A stretch of 62,124 nt of DNA from Volvariella volvacea V23 (GCA_000349905.1 KB722763.1:355669-417792), one strand, 5' to 3'; positions 44,636-57,328 are shown, numbered from the stretch's first letter. The notes: generated by a model not told the origin, from the letters alone. Made by a program: numbers and translations.

Positions 44636-47482
44636 ATGTCCTCTACTCCGTCTTTCCTAAAGGTGTCTGGAAGGAGAATTGTCGATGGGAGCGGACATGA
44701 AGTCGTTCTCAAAGGTGCGGGTCTAGGTGGCTGGATGACGTGAGTGCACTATCTTCTTGTCAATCTACCTTTGCGAGTTCACAGTCATTCTGGTTTGCTA
44801 TTTGCGCTTTTCGCGATCGATACGGGATGTGGGGTTGGTATTGTTCTGTGAATGTTGCTAATCCTACGGGACGTGATCGTGCTGCACATGACTATGTAAA
44901 TTGCGTGTTGTAGAATGGAGAACTTCATATCTGGTGAGTTTATTGAGATGTGCCCTGGCGGACGACCTGGGCTTGGGCTTGGGCTGACCAACGTCTTTGT
45001 GTGTCTTTCTGGTCGTCTATCACGTCTTGACACCCGTCTCGGACCACTGGACTGACGTCTTTGCACGTCCTTGTACCCTGAAACTCTGCGGTCCAACGTG
45101 GTTTGGGACTGTGGAACTTACTGGGCCTAGGATTCCCGGGATGCGAGTATCAAATCCGGGAAGCATTGGCTGAGGTTTTAGGGAAGGACAAGGCGGAGTT
45201 TTTCTTTGATAAGGTGAATGATCCTCCCCTTGCCTTTTCCTTCCTTTTCATTATGGAATCGGCGTTGCAACCTTCCTGGACCTGTCAGGTCTGCTTTTCA
45301 ATTGGTACCACTATCTTGGTTGGATTTCAGATTTCATTTTGGGTCGATATGGAATCGTTCATTGAGTGGCTGCGTTTGGTCATGATCACTGCCAGTGGTC
45401 ATCACCTCTTTCCCTGCCTACGTGGTGCATATCATGCTGTGCAGTGCTACGCTACGACGCTTGTGGGTGTGCTGTCGCCACTTTAGCCCCCCGTGCTCTA
45501 ATTGCAACGGGACAACGGAGCATTTTTCGAGTCTGCATCGAAGTTCGTCCGACAAGGTCTATTCGGTTCCTCCACTCTGTCAACCTGGCGGCGTTTGATC
45601 CTTCCCTTCATTTAGAGTCATCCATTCATGGTCTCATTCCTGGGCACGCGTAGCCAGCTGTCAGCGTCATTTGCCTTTCATTTCCTTTTACTTCGAGGCC
45701 TTTCCAGGTCGAGGTCTTGTGTGGCTGACTGCCTGCCTGGTTAGACCGAAGCCTAATTTGATCCACTCGATCGTAGTGCTGCTTCCGGCCCCTTTTTCCC
45801 CATGATGCCCTCCTCCTTGTTCGATCTTATTGTACTGACATGGTCGTGCCCATTGACAGTTCCTGGAATACTTTTTTGAGGAAGCGGATGCAAAGTTCTT
45901 TCGATCACTGGGACTGAATTGCATTAGAATTGCAGTGGGGTACCGTCATTTCATGGGTGAGTATGCCCGAGTCTCCGTGATGTCAGAGCCAGAGATGCGC
46001 CCGTGCTCTGGCAGACCCTGCCCCCGTGTCCTGTCCCTTGGTAGGTTATATTTAACCTTGGGGCGGGGTGGAGAGGAAGAGTAAATGTCTTTCTAAAACG
46101 TCCTTGCTACACGGGTGGAGCTATCCTGGATGGGTGGGCTGTGAATGAGTCAATACAACCTTCCCTATCCTACCAATTGTCCCGTGTACTGGGTCCATCG
46201 GGTTGCTAGGCTGGAGGAATGATGATCGTGGATAGCATACTGACGGACGTATTTCACACTCTGTGCTTCTTTTGCGTTTCGCGCTGTTCGCATTTGGGAC
46301 AGATGACCTCAACCCTGGGGTGCTCAAACCCACAGCCTTCAAACACCTCGATCGAGTAATATCGATCTGCAGTGCCAATCAAATTTATACTATCATTGAT
46401 ATGCACACAGCCCCGGGCGGGCAAAGTGGGGGATGGCACTGCGATGCAGGTTCGCATATCGCCAACTTTTGGATTCATAGGGATTTTCAGGATAGGTTGC
46501 TGTGGATATGGGAAGAGATTGCAAAGAGGTATAGGGGGAATTCTTGGGTCGCCGGGTATAATGTTTTGAATGAACCTGCTGATGGAAGCGTGGGGCATGA
46601 GAGGTTGATTGGGTTTTATGAGAGGGCGTATGAGAGGATCAGGAGGGTTGATGAAGAACATATTTTGTTCTGGGATGGGAATACATTTGCGACTGACTTT
46701 ACAAAATTTCCGAAGGATGCGGGGGAGAGGTGGAAGAACACGGCATTTGCGATACACGACTATGCGACTTTTGGATTCCCAAGCTCGAAGGAGGTCTATG
46801 TGGGGAGTGACGAACAGAAGGAGAAGATGAGGAAGAGCTATGAGAGGAAGAGAAAGTGGGTGGATGAGAGGGGATGGTGCGTTTGGAACGGGGAGTGGGG
46901 GCCGGTTTATGCGAGGAGGGAGTATGACGGGGACGAGACTGATGAGATTAATGAAAGGAGGTATCTCGTTTTGAAAGATCAGCTGGAAATATACAAGAAG
47001 GTGTGCGGTTGTTCGTTGCTGTGGGCGTCAGCTAACGATGCTTCTAGGATCGCTTGAATTGGTCCATCTGGCTATACAAGGATATCGGATTCCAGGGCAT
47101 GGTTTACGTCTCAAAGTCTACGCCGTACATGAAACTCTTTGAAGACTTCTTACAGAGGAAGCAACGTCTGGCCGTGGATGCATGGGGCAAAGATGATAAA
47201 TACGTCAAGCACATATACGAGCCAATTATGCAACACATTCGCGACGAGATCGAGGAGTCTAAGAGAAAGCTGTACCCGCCGATCTGGAGTATGGAAGAAA
47301 GAGTGACGAGAATCTGTCGGACGATTCTGGTGGCGGAGTTTATGATAAAGGAATGGGCCGAGACTCTTAGAGGGATGAATGAGGAGCGGCTGGATGAGCT
47401 GGCAAAGAGTTTTAGGTTCGAGAATTGCGAGAAGAGGGACGGGTTGAATCAGGTCTTGAGGGAGGACGCTGGGTTGCTCTAG
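44636..47482 (+). CDS. glycoside hydrolase family 5 protein
   Basis: 478 residues from six exons: 44636-44739, 44914-44933, 45131-45213, 45860-45956, 46303-47000, 47048-47482. The opening LKGAGLGGWM, MENFISG, FPGCEYQIREAL and KFFRSLGLNCIRIAVGYRHF are typical of a fungal GH5 clade. DMHTAPGGQSGGWHCDA follows. The acid/base is Glu192 (NVLNEP) and the nucleophile Glu299 (WNGEWGPV), as expected for a retaining (beta/alpha)8 glycosidase. No signal peptide is visible, suggesting a cytoplasmic enzyme acting on endogenous beta-glycosides such as glucolipids or short glucans; the substrate is not readable. Introns 3 (646 nt) and 4 (346 nt) are unusually long here. The stop lies only 93 bp before the start of the next gene on the same strand. 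Confidence 0.87.
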
Positions 47483-47575
47483 CTATAGGGGTGTGGTATA
47501 ATTATCCCCAGATGTGTTGTAATTGTATCTAGGTACACAAATTGGACCCTACCGCTTTGCCGTCCACGCCTCGTT

Positions 47576-49455
47576 ATGATGGTGGTTAAGATTGCCAACG
47601 CTTGCTTGTGCCACTCATGGCACCCGTTCTTCTTCGTGCTCGTCAACATCTTGGTCGCGATGTCCGTCTTTCCCGTCCCTCTGCTGCAGGAAGAGTCAGC
47701 ACAGCAGGTGCTTGAGCTTGGCCCAAAAGGGCTGCCAGCCGGCCTACCCGTTCCGAACCCCACCAAGTCGTTTTGGGTTGATACTCCTGGGGCCAATCCG
47801 TTGGCCAAACACGGGAGCGAAGGGCCATTGACACAGGATGCGGATGTGTGTATTATTGGTAGTGGGATTACGGGGGTTTCGGCTGCGTTTCATTTGTCGA
47901 AGATGGCTAGTAATGTTAGTGGTGAGGGGCCGTTGAAAACTGTGATATTAGAGGCAAGGGATTTCTGTGAGTGCCATTGTCTCTCTGATTGCTTGGATAT
48001 TGAACTGGTCCGAAGGCTCTGGGGCAACAGGTTAATGGCACATTATCCAATCTGTGGGATGGTTCTCATTCATTCATAGGGCGAAATGGAGGTCACTTGA
48101 CGCCATTTGTATTCATTGGCTTCCATAGGCGAGAACTTCTATGGGGTACACGGGAAGCTGTTAAAGGATTTGCATTGGAGAAGTACGTCTCTGATGAGGT
48201 TGTGAAAATTTTAAAAGAAGAGGGTTTGGGTGAAAAGGTTGATCTGGTCGAGGGTGGTCATATTACACTCTTGGTGACGAAGGAAGAGGAAAGCGCGATT
48301 AGGAAGGACTATGAAGCTGCTAAAAAGGCAGGGGATGTGGACTTGGACCGGGTAGAATGGGTGAGTAAGGAGGAGATGGTGAAGGTGAGTCATGGATGGT
48401 AGATGGTGAATGTAATTGGTCTGATCGCTAGCGCACTGAGCATAGACCTATGGGGCGTCTTTTCCTGGAGTAGGGATGTCGGGTCATAACCTATGGCCAC
48501 TCAAACTGGTGACAGAGCTGTACAACCTGGCAAAGGATCGAAACCCGTCGACTTTCTCGCTTGATCTACATACACACACCCCTGTTACGGGGGTTTCTCC
48601 TGTTTCCAACACCAACTCTGGTCGAAGGTGGCTGGTCGAAACCGTCCGAGGCTCGATAGCCTGTTCGTATGTCATTCACGCCACCAATGGATATGCAAGT
48701 CATCTGCTTCCTCAGCTAGCCGGACCGGAGGGGATCGTACCGACTAGGGGTCAAATTGTCGCGGTACGCGCTAATGTTAGTTCAGCAAAACTGACCAAAT
48801 CATCATGGGACGGAAACGAGGGATTCGAATATTGGTTTCCTCGACCTGTGAAGGTTGTAGCTCCGGGTGAGCAGGAAGAGCACCCATTGGTCATCCTTGG
48901 AGGCGGAAGAGAAAGTTCTGGTCCCGAATTTGAATATAATGAAACGGACGACTCGAAATTGCATCCGCGGGTTGGCCAAGCATTGAGAGCGTTTTTACCC
49001 GCTTTGTTTCCAGGACGGTTTGAAGAAGGAAGAGAGCCAGAGATGGAATGGGTATGCTTTTTGAGCTTTGAGAAACCAGTAGATTGACACTTTTGGCCCA
49101 GACAGGTATAATGGGGTATACGAAGGATGGAGACCCGTTTGTGAGCGTTTTCGTTGAGTGGGCGCTCGAGACGGATGCTAATCTGGTGATGTAGGTGGGA
49201 CCCGTACGTGCTGAGGCACCTGGAGAGGTGGATGCTTTCAAAGGGCAATATATTTCGGCAGGATATACGGGGCATGGAATGCCTCGCGCGTATGCATGGT
49301 ACGAGCTCGCATTTCGGGATAGGTGGATGTAATTTATCTAATACCCAACCAGCGCTGAAGCAGTTGCGGGGATGGTGATCGCAGATATCTTTGGAGGGAC
49401 TTGGGTGCCGCCGGAATGGCTTCCGGCTCATTATTTAGCATGGCCACGACACTGA
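47576..49455 (+). CDS. FAD-dependent oxidoreductase (DAO family)
   Basis: 520 residues from seven exons: 47576-47966, 48016-48030, 48080-48384, 48446-49051, 49102-49140, 49195-49298, 49353-49455. It has a Rossmann dinucleotide motif ADVCIIGSGITGVSAAFHL, then CSGATGRNGGHLTP, formed by joining a 15-nt microexon. GASFPGVGMSGHNLWPLKLV, VIHATNGYASHLLP and the C-terminal FAD motif GYTGHGMPRAYACAEAVAG follow. The family oxidises amines or D-/N-methyl amino acids such as sarcosine or gamma-glutamyl-putrescine; the substrate is unknown. The first 29 residues contain a hydrophobic run (PFFFVLVNILVAM) that could be a signal anchor. ATG 47659 (MSVFPVPLLQ) is an alternative start giving a soluble protein. 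Confidence 0.88.
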
Positions 49456-49727
49456 TGGTCCAATGAAGTGATGGGATGCTAGAAGTATATAAATAAGGTC
49501 ACTAGATATGCAGCAAAAAATTAACAAGAGGACGGGGGGGATAAGTAGGAAGGATGAATAATGTTCGATACCGGATCTTCAATGCAACAACGCGCCGCCT
49601 CTACTCCAACGTAGCAACCCCTATCGGAAAGCCAACACCAAAGATGTATACCTGTACACAACCGGGAGTATTGTTGAAACGCACACCCGATTAAACGATG
49701 TCCCTACTCCACAACACACGCTCGCGT

Positions 49728-50540
49728 CTAGATAACAACACACCGTCTCTGCTTGACCATTTTATTCCATCTGCCCTTCATGCTTTCCTTCAATGCGAGA
49801 TTGAATACGTCTTGAACGCCGGCACCAGTTTTCGCCGAACACTCTATGTATTTGGCACCAATCTCCTTCGCAACCAGACCGCCTTGTTCTGCAGTGACGG
49901 GGACTTGACCTTGCGCACTCAGCATGCGCTTCGTTTGCTCATCGCCCCGTAGGTCGGTCTTGGTGGCGACTAGTATAAGCGGTGTGCCTTCGCAGAAGTG
50001 AGCAACTTCAGGATACCACTGGAGGCGGTGGGGGTTGCATGTTAGTCAAGGGACGAGAGGAACCGAGACGGAGAAGGGAGGACCTTGTCCTGGACATTTG
50101 CTAGGCTCGTTGGGAAGTCTATCGAGAATACAATGAGGATGACATTGCTTTCTGGATAACTTAGTGGGCGTAGACGATCGTATTCTTCTTGTCCTGCCGT
50201 ATCCCATAGGGCGAGCTCGACCACCTTTCCTTCGAAATTTACTTGTGTGACGTAGTTCTCGAAGACGGTTGGGATATATGCCTTTAGACCTCAAAGAAAG
50301 TATACAGCCACAGCGCTATTGAACGACTGCTGTGAAGCAAGGACGAAGGGAGGAACTCACCTCTGGAAATCTATTCTCTGCGTACACTATTAGCAAACAG
50401 GTCTTTCCGCAGCCGCCTGATGTGTGTGTAAGCAAAGTGGTAAACTGGAGGGCTGGAGATTAGGGAAGTTGACGCGAACCATCACCGACGACGACGAGTT
50501 TGCGCTTCAAGTCAGGTCTGCGGAAACCTCCAGGGTCCAT
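49728..50540 (-). CDS. RHO4: Rho family small GTPase, Rho4-like
   Basis: 201 residues from four exons: 50540-50480, 50416-50361, 50281-50084, 50018-49728. It controls cell polarity, septation and wall deposition in fungi and cycles between GTP and GDP at the membrane. The P-loop GDGGCGKT is at 19-26; the GG-C variant is typical of Rho4. Switch I reads [10 protein letters not shown] and the G3 motif [18 protein letters not shown]. Other motifs are ATKTDL (guanine specificity), ECSAKTG, and a basic tail ending CVVI, a CaaX box for prenylation. Exon 3 ends at a plain GTCC donor, weaker than the other sites. Its start is 140 bp from that of GPI1, so the two share a promoter region. Confidence 0.93.
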
Positions 50541-50680
50541 TGGGTGGTATGTGGTATTGGTGGAGGAGGGGTATATGGGAGAGGGGGATATAATGGTCGG
50601 GGAGTGAGTGTGATCCCGCTGGCCCACTCCTGGAGCTCTCCTACCACCGAGCCCTGTCACGTGGCCGTTTCTCCTCCCAT
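50541..50680. promoter_or_regulatory. short bidirectional promoter between RHO4 and GPI1
   Basis: 140 bp between divergent start codons. A GGGGATATAATGG stretch at about 50585-50597 resembles a TATA element for the plus-strand gene, about 90 bp upstream of its ATG. Other signals were not identified. Confidence 0.5.
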
Positions 50681-53057
50681 ATGCCCACCACCATCTTTTG
50701 GCCCAAGCACCTTGTCGCGAACGGCTTTTGCTATGGCTGGTCCCAGCCCGTCGTCTGTGTCGCCGCCGTCCTGCCACTCGATACCGTAAGCCTTCCGTAT
50801 TCTGCTGGCCCCGTGTGTGACCCATGGCGCTAGGAACAAGAGGCGGAGGGTGCCTTGAGCAGATTGATCAATACCCCGCGGTGGCACATTGCATCTCGAA
50901 TCGGGGCAGGTTCCCTCCAAGTTCTCGGCACATGCGCGTTTGATTCCGCAGGTCATTTATCCTTCAAGTTCTTCTCTGTTCGGTGCGTGCTGCCGCCCCT
51001 CCTCGCGCCTAGGTATCAATATAGCCTAGACAGGATGACTGCCATTTGATCTACTATCACCGTCACCCACCGGAATCGCTGCGCTTCTACTCTCTCGAGG
51101 GTCTGCGACTCGATGCCGCAGAACGAACCGGACGTAGCAAACGAGATCCTTTCGCCGAGTTGCTTCAGTTTGATTTTGCACAACCATCACCGAGAAACGA
51201 AGGCGGCGGGTTGAATCAGTCCGTGGCGAACCAGGCATGTCCACATGCATGCTCAATAGACACTTATCTCATTTCCATAGTTCAACCTGGCGAGTACCGT
51301 GGAAGCACTACTCCAACAAAAGCGACAAGTGAACCTGCGCTCCACTCTGTCAAGTGCCATACTGTCGAGCGCAGTATACGTAGGGCGACCTTTGGCACCA
51401 AATATAATCAACGCATCGCATTGGCTGGCTTGGTTCTGCAATTTGTCCGTTGTCGCTATGATTTCTGGACCTAGACTGAAAGATATATCAGCACTCAGTG
51501 CGTCCATTTAGTGTGTGTAGGGGATTGAGGGATTGAACTGGGTCAGTCCAGCAATTTGATGTGCGGGCCGAGCAGGCAGAATACCTAGTCAGCGAGACGC
51601 GGGTGCTCAGACAACCCCTCAACACGCCCCTGCCCCAGTATGTCGCCCTGTACACCAAGTAAGTCTATCATCTTGGGTGAAGTCTTTCTAACCTCTCTTT
51701 AGTTTCTTCAATACAGTTTGGCTATTGATCAACGACTTTTCGATTGGGTACACTTTTGGGATGTTTCTCTGCGACTACCACCAGTTACTCGCTAATTCGC
51801 TATTGGGCATAATCGATGTGGGTCCGAGTACGAGCCCTCTGCTGCTCATCTGACATTGGTGCAGGCGTACTTTATTAGCTGGGTTCAATGGTCTCTTCGA
51901 TGGTTAGACTCTTGGCCCGCTGGTCTTAAGCTCAACACAGAGCTTAGTCGATTTTGTTCGCATACTTTTATTAAAGTCGTCGCTCTTTGGGGAGGTATGT
52001 AAATTTCAATGAAGGCGCACATTGTTGCTCATTAATGCTGTAGATGTCTTGCATTCTGCTGCACCTTCTTTTTCCACTCTCATCTTCCTTGCCGGTGTGA
52101 TGAGCTGCATGGGTTCCACTTTTCTAATATCCATATGCATGGATACGCTCGCTCTCCTTACGGTCCATATATATCTATGCTACTTGATCACAAACTTTAT
52201 ATACCAGAAGATGCTGCAAACGGCGGGATCGTTGTGGAATTTGTTCAGGGGTTAGTACCACGTGTCTCGGACTATATGCACACTGACACTAGTTTTATGC
52301 GTTAGGAAAGAGATATAACGTACTGAGGAACCGAATAGATAATTGGGAATACGACATGGACCAGCTTTTGTTTGGGACTATCTTATTCACGTTGCTGGCG
52401 TTTTTGTTTCCAACGGTGTTGGCTTATCATGCGTTGTTCTCACTTGTAAGTAAGACCATTGGTTTTCTGTGAGGTGTGCATTGATATTTGTGGTAAATGG
52501 TATTTAGATGCGGCTGGGGACGATTCTGTTGCAGGCATGTATGGAAACGCTCTTGGCGTTTATGAATCATTTTCCTCTCTTTGCATTGATGCTTAGAGTG
52601 AAGGATCCTTGGCGTCTTCCTGGTATTTAGGCTATTCATCCATGCTGGGGTGGTGCTTATCACTCACCCACATGTATTTAGGAGGGATCTATGTTAGTTT
52701 GACTCTGCCAGAAGACAATCCCATGCCTCACTTGACTATCGAGGTTCGGATGTCCATCGACGTCTTGATATTAAGCTAACGCTTCCACACAGAATCAGCC
52801 CATCGCGCTTTCATCAATATTTTTTCAATACAGTGAGTAAACGATAGTCAACTTGGTTTGCTGTCTGACTCCCATTAGTCCGACTCTCTTCTTTGCTGGC
52901 GTCACATTACAATCCGCTCAGGCTCGTATATTGCGTTCTCTCTGGAAAGTTCATTTCCGCAATTCCACGTTATCATATTCGTTACAATAAGCTACCATCT
53001 CAACCTAAGGGCATAGTAGAAGGTCATGATGAATCCAGTAGTAGTGTTAATGAATAG
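50681..53057 (+). CDS. GPI1: GPI-GlcNAc transferase subunit Gpi1 (PIG-Q)
   Basis: 591 residues from 13 exons: 50681-50785, 50834-50982, 51030-51234, 51281-51497, 51547-51658, 51703-51817, 51865-51994, 52044-52250, 52306-52445, 52508-52622, 52682-52743, 52793-52832, 52879-53057. It is part of the endoplasmic-reticulum complex that adds N-acetylglucosamine to phosphatidylinositol, the first step of GPI anchor synthesis. The N-terminus reads MPTTIFWPKHLVANGFCYG. The hallmark C-terminal motif is RYNVLRNRIDNWEYDMDQLL, followed by LFTLLAFLFPTVLAYHALF. Several hydrophobic spans lie before it (NDFSIGYTFGMFLCDYH, LIFLAGVMSCMGSTFLISI). The intron at 51235-51280 uses a GC donor (CAG|GCATGT), or alternatively a weak GT 12 nt earlier, which also keeps frame. 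It lies tail to tail with the next gene at 75 bp. Confidence 0.93.
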
Positions 53058-53132
53058 TTATCCTTCCTATATGTGTGCATTCCAAGTAGGTGGTGCTGTG
53101 GATATATAATACTAATGTCCTTATGCATCCAA

Positions 53133-56100
53133 TCATGCATTTAGAGCAGGGCCTTCCTTGCTTGAATCGCTCAATATATCATTCGTCGCGTTCGCAGCGT
53201 GATAGGAAGTGAGCTTCCTCTCGGCTGTGTCTTGTCTCACACTGGCGGTCTCCTTCATGCCCAGACCAACAGCCTCCAAACCCTCCAAAACTGGGTTGTA
53301 AATGCTGGGGTGGCTTGGCCCTTGGACGCCCCGTACGTCTACTTTGCCATCAACAACATTCAAAGCAGCAATTGCCACGGGTAGCCCAACTGTGCGGGCC
53401 ATTGCGGAGGCGGTAGGAGTACCATAAGTGATCAATGAGGAGGTGTGGACCTCCTCAGGGGCTAAGGGCTCGTTGCGTTTGGCTATGATTTCGTGGGAGA
53501 GAATAACCATGTCACGTTCGTTGGGGAGGTAACGAAGCTTATAAGCGAGGAGGTAGGCAAAGAGGTCGAGAGGTGCTTGCGGGCCTGCGGGGACTGGTGG
53601 CATGGGAGATGGAACGAATCCGATTGTCGAGGCCGGCAAGAGGGATAGCCATTCCAGTGCCTGGTGGAGGGCCTCGGCTTGGGACGGGGGAATTAGGCTG
53701 TTGAGGACGGACAGCGTGCTGATGGCTGGGACACCTTGGGGTAAATGGAGGGAGAGGCATTGATTAATCAAGGAGCCCCAGCGGTCGAGAACAATTTTTT
53801 GGTCTGTCTCAAGGAGACCAATCGCCCGGAAGCAATGCATCAAATTGGAGAATCCGGGGTATCTAAAGATGAGTGCAGGTGAGATTCAAGGCCCAAAATA
53901 TTGAAAATTAGCACTTGCCGAAGGGTGCCACGAAGCAAAGTCCTGATATTGGAGCCGAGATTATAGGATTCTGCGTATGGTAAACTATCACGATTGGCAA
54001 TTCCTTCGAGGTCAAACTCCTTCGTGATCGGTAGACTGGGGAAATGAGATCGTAACAAACTCCTTCCGGGTATTTCCACCATCTATTCTTATGTTAATTC
54101 GTAATTTAGCGAGTGCGTCAAGATGTTAACACACCTGATTATTGAGCCGATATCGTGCAGAATTAAGGGCCGCAGTAAGGACACCCCTTGGGCTCCAGCT
54201 GAACTTGTAGCGCAGTGGGACTACCGGAACATCTGGCGCAGGAAGACCACCACAGAAAGAAGTAAATGAGACGATTTTCTTTCCTTCTGCGTGGAGTCGG
54301 TTGATCAGTGAAATTGCAGAGCAGTGATCGATTCCTGGGTCAAGCCCGATTTCGTTCAACAACAAAACGTCAGCAGCTACGGCCCTGCAACTAAGTTAGC
54401 AGAGAAGTAGGATCAGCATAAATTGGACATACTGATCATGGAGAGCTCTCATGCCCTCGGAAATATAGGATGCAGTTACGAGATGCTTCCTATGCTTGAT
54501 ACATAACTCAGCTGCCGTGGTATGAAAGGCGACTGGTAGCAAGCTGGAAAACTCGATGAATCCCCAGTCCAACGCAGTAATACTGGAGAAAGTACCTAAT
54601 TACAACATCTGAAGCCTCAATTAAATGAGCGTATGTAGACTGATCCGACATGTCAACTATTCTGTGCTGGACATTGGGGTAAGTAGACACAAGCTTCTGA
54701 ATTTCAGAAGCCGAGTTGCTTGCTGTGAGCAGGGACAGGACACATTAGGATCCGTGATCGACGAAAAGCAATGCATATACTTGCCAATGAGAAGCTCAAG
54801 ATCACTACGACTCGCAATTTCTTCAACAGCGGGCCCAGCAACCATTCCACTCCCTAGCATGAGGATCCTCTTCTTTGGTGGCGCTCCAGAAGTCTTTGCG
54901 GGACTTTCGGTTGGCGAAGGGGCGAGGGTTGCTTGCTGAGTGGAAATGCCGTAGAATTTATCAACGGCAGGCTGGAGCCACTGGTGCTTCTCAAGTAACT
55001 TCCCGTGCCGTGCAATAGTGGCTCGGTCAATAGCTCGAGAAGCTTCTCCGGTGGAAGAGCCAACAGTGTAGGAATCAATCAGGCTATTCAGATACGGTTT
55101 GAGTGCTTTAGAGAAGTGCTTCGATGCGTCCAGGGGAATCGAGGCCGGCAGGATATCAACTGACATGACCTGGACTGAGGGTAAGTGCGCAGGGAGCGTG
55201 TCAGGATGCGCTGTGTAGAATGGCGTGGATAGTGTGGTGGCCCTATCCATGAACTCCAGACCACCCTCGATATCACAAGAGATATCACCAATGTTGGTGA
55301 ATCGAGCTCCTCCAAATTCTGGAGCTCGTTGTAATGCAACGGTAAGGTCTTCGTTGGACATTAACCGCGGGAAACCAGGAGCCCAGCCAGTCCCGTTCAG
55401 GAACAGGGTGAGATACGGAGCAATCTTAAGAAAAGTCAGCGTTGGATAGAGACGCAATTCGAATGACATACATTCTCTGCGAAAGTTGAGCGATATTTCT
55501 GGGGGGTTTTGTAATAGTCCGATCGGTCATATTTCCTACCATCTGTTCCGACAAAATAATCTTCGGGTTGAGCGTGGACAAGATAAATCTGGATTGGCGC
55601 CGTGTGAATTCGAGCTGAGTGCCTCAAAGGTGAAGCACGCGTACCTTGCGCAGATCGGTATCTACGCATAGATAAAACGAACTGAGTTTTAGAATTCTGT
55701 GTGGGCTGGTGCACTATACTAACCTTTGTTAGTCACTAGGCCGTGCAGATCCTGAACTCTAACTCTCTGTATTGGCAGCTCCTCGAGCATCGACAGGCAG
55801 CCCTGAGCAACGTTCCCGTTTCTTTGGAGATGCTTTAAGAAAGTGCCTTGAGAATATGTAGTAATACTCACCCAGTCAAGCCGATAACGAAAGGCCCGAG
55901 AGCGGGAGGTGTTCCCTCAGACGCGATTTGCTTGCCAATATCTCGGAATGCCGCACGAAGGCGGTCCAAAGACGGCAGGGTATATGGCCGTGGTGTGAAC
56001 TAGTGACGTGAGCCAGCAGATAGCGGCAACAATGGAGGATTACCCACAAGGAAAGGACTGGCAATGCCAAGCCCGAGATGGGCTTGGGCCATGGAGGACA

Positions 56101-56911
56101 GAGACTCTAGCACCCCGGCAACTGATGCTAATCAGCTTAGAGGACACAAGTGAGAAATGAGAACGAACCTCCTGCATGCCAACCGAATCCTACAGTGCGT
56201 TTACCGTCCTTCTCGTGTGTCAACAACTCGTAGTCCACCAGAGTGGGTAGGAGCGGGGCAGCGTCAAGGGATGTAGATGGGCTTGCTAGAAATCGAGCGA
56301 GGAGAGGGGTATTGTATGGCTGGCCCTTAGCGGTATGAGAGAACATTAAATGCGTGCGTGGCACCAAGGGAGTATCGGATTTAGGACGAGGGTTGGCGAT
56401 GGGGGAAGTTATGAGCTGGTCCAGGGGCGTCTCCTTGATTCCTACAAGGATGTGCGCAGAGTCTAGGTTCTGGGTGACTGTTGCGCCAGCCTAGAAGTAA
56501 AGGTTAGCCCAGTGCGCTAGCTCGACAGAACAAGTGGGCGAACTCAGCCCGCAATTGAAGCAAGTCCGGGAGGGGATCTTGGAGGCCAGCTGGAGGGGAT
56601 CTGGGAGAGCGAGGCTCATCCAGTGCAGGGCCCTAGGATCTCGGTGAGTAGAGCAGTACCAACCTTGGCGTATTCATGGGAGGGAAAGACACGTCGGTCG
56701 CATGGCTCGACCAGGACGCGGACATCCCTCTTGGAGACCAGCTCGTAGACCGCATCGGGGGTCAGTGGCGCTCTTCTCTCCCAAATGCGCTTGGGGTCTT
56801 CGCGCCTTTGGACTCATGAGCAGTGCATGGATGAAGCCCAAGAAGAGCGTACCTGATGCCGATGGTCAGCGGCGCACGGAGGGTGTTTACGACGCGTGTA
56901 GAGAGGCCCAT
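53133..56911 (-). CDS. AASS: bifunctional lysine-ketoglutarate reductase / saccharopine dehydrogenase (AASS-type)
   Basis: 992 residues from 14 exons: 56911-56853, 56805-56664, 56490-56169, 56121-56048, 55999-55872, 55821-55724, 55661-55645, 55588-55472, 55424-54781, 54718-54596, 54543-54433, 54384-54135, 54082-53919, 53862-53133. The N-terminal half is the lysine-2-oxoglutarate reductase domain ([61 protein letters not shown]). The C-terminal half is saccharopine dehydrogenase, with nucleotide motif [16 protein letters not shown] at about residue 510, [36 protein letters not shown] and [14 protein letters not shown]. Together they turn lysine plus 2-oxoglutarate into 2-aminoadipate semialdehyde and glutamate. 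Exon 7 is only 17 nt, and the intron after exon 13 uses a GC donor (CG|GCAAGT). No mitochondrial leader is obvious. Confidence 0.9.
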
Positions 56912-57328
56912 AGTGAATGAGGGAGAGAACCAAAGGGCGCCACGGGGACACTGAAATAACGGTTTCGTAAATGAGATCCGAGCCGAGGGGGACAGACAAC
57001 GGGATTAGATAATTTGGGGTGTTGGAGGGATGTACACCGAGGTGCGAACAGGAATGCACAGGAGGCCAGGTGTTGGGCGCCAGCAAAGAGAGGTGCAGGT
57101 GGGTGTTAGAGTGGCCATCATGGCGCCGAGTAGCCCCCGAGCGGGCATCAGCAGGATGCGGGCCAGCCTGGCGCTGTCGGTCGACGGGGTGCCCGCTCAA
57201 GGCGCGGAGGCAATGTGCGCTTGTGCGCTTGTCCCGATGTGTCAATCCCATTTGATGCGTCAAGAACGGACGCTCTGACATCATACACCGGCAATGTACA
57301 GACCGTGTACATACATCCTACAGTACAC
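56912..57328. other. intergenic region
   Basis: About 420 bp between the start of the AASS-type gene and the stop of NOC1, both on the minus strand. It should hold the promoter of the AASS-type gene and the NOC1 3' end. Nothing else is seen. Confidence 0.5.
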
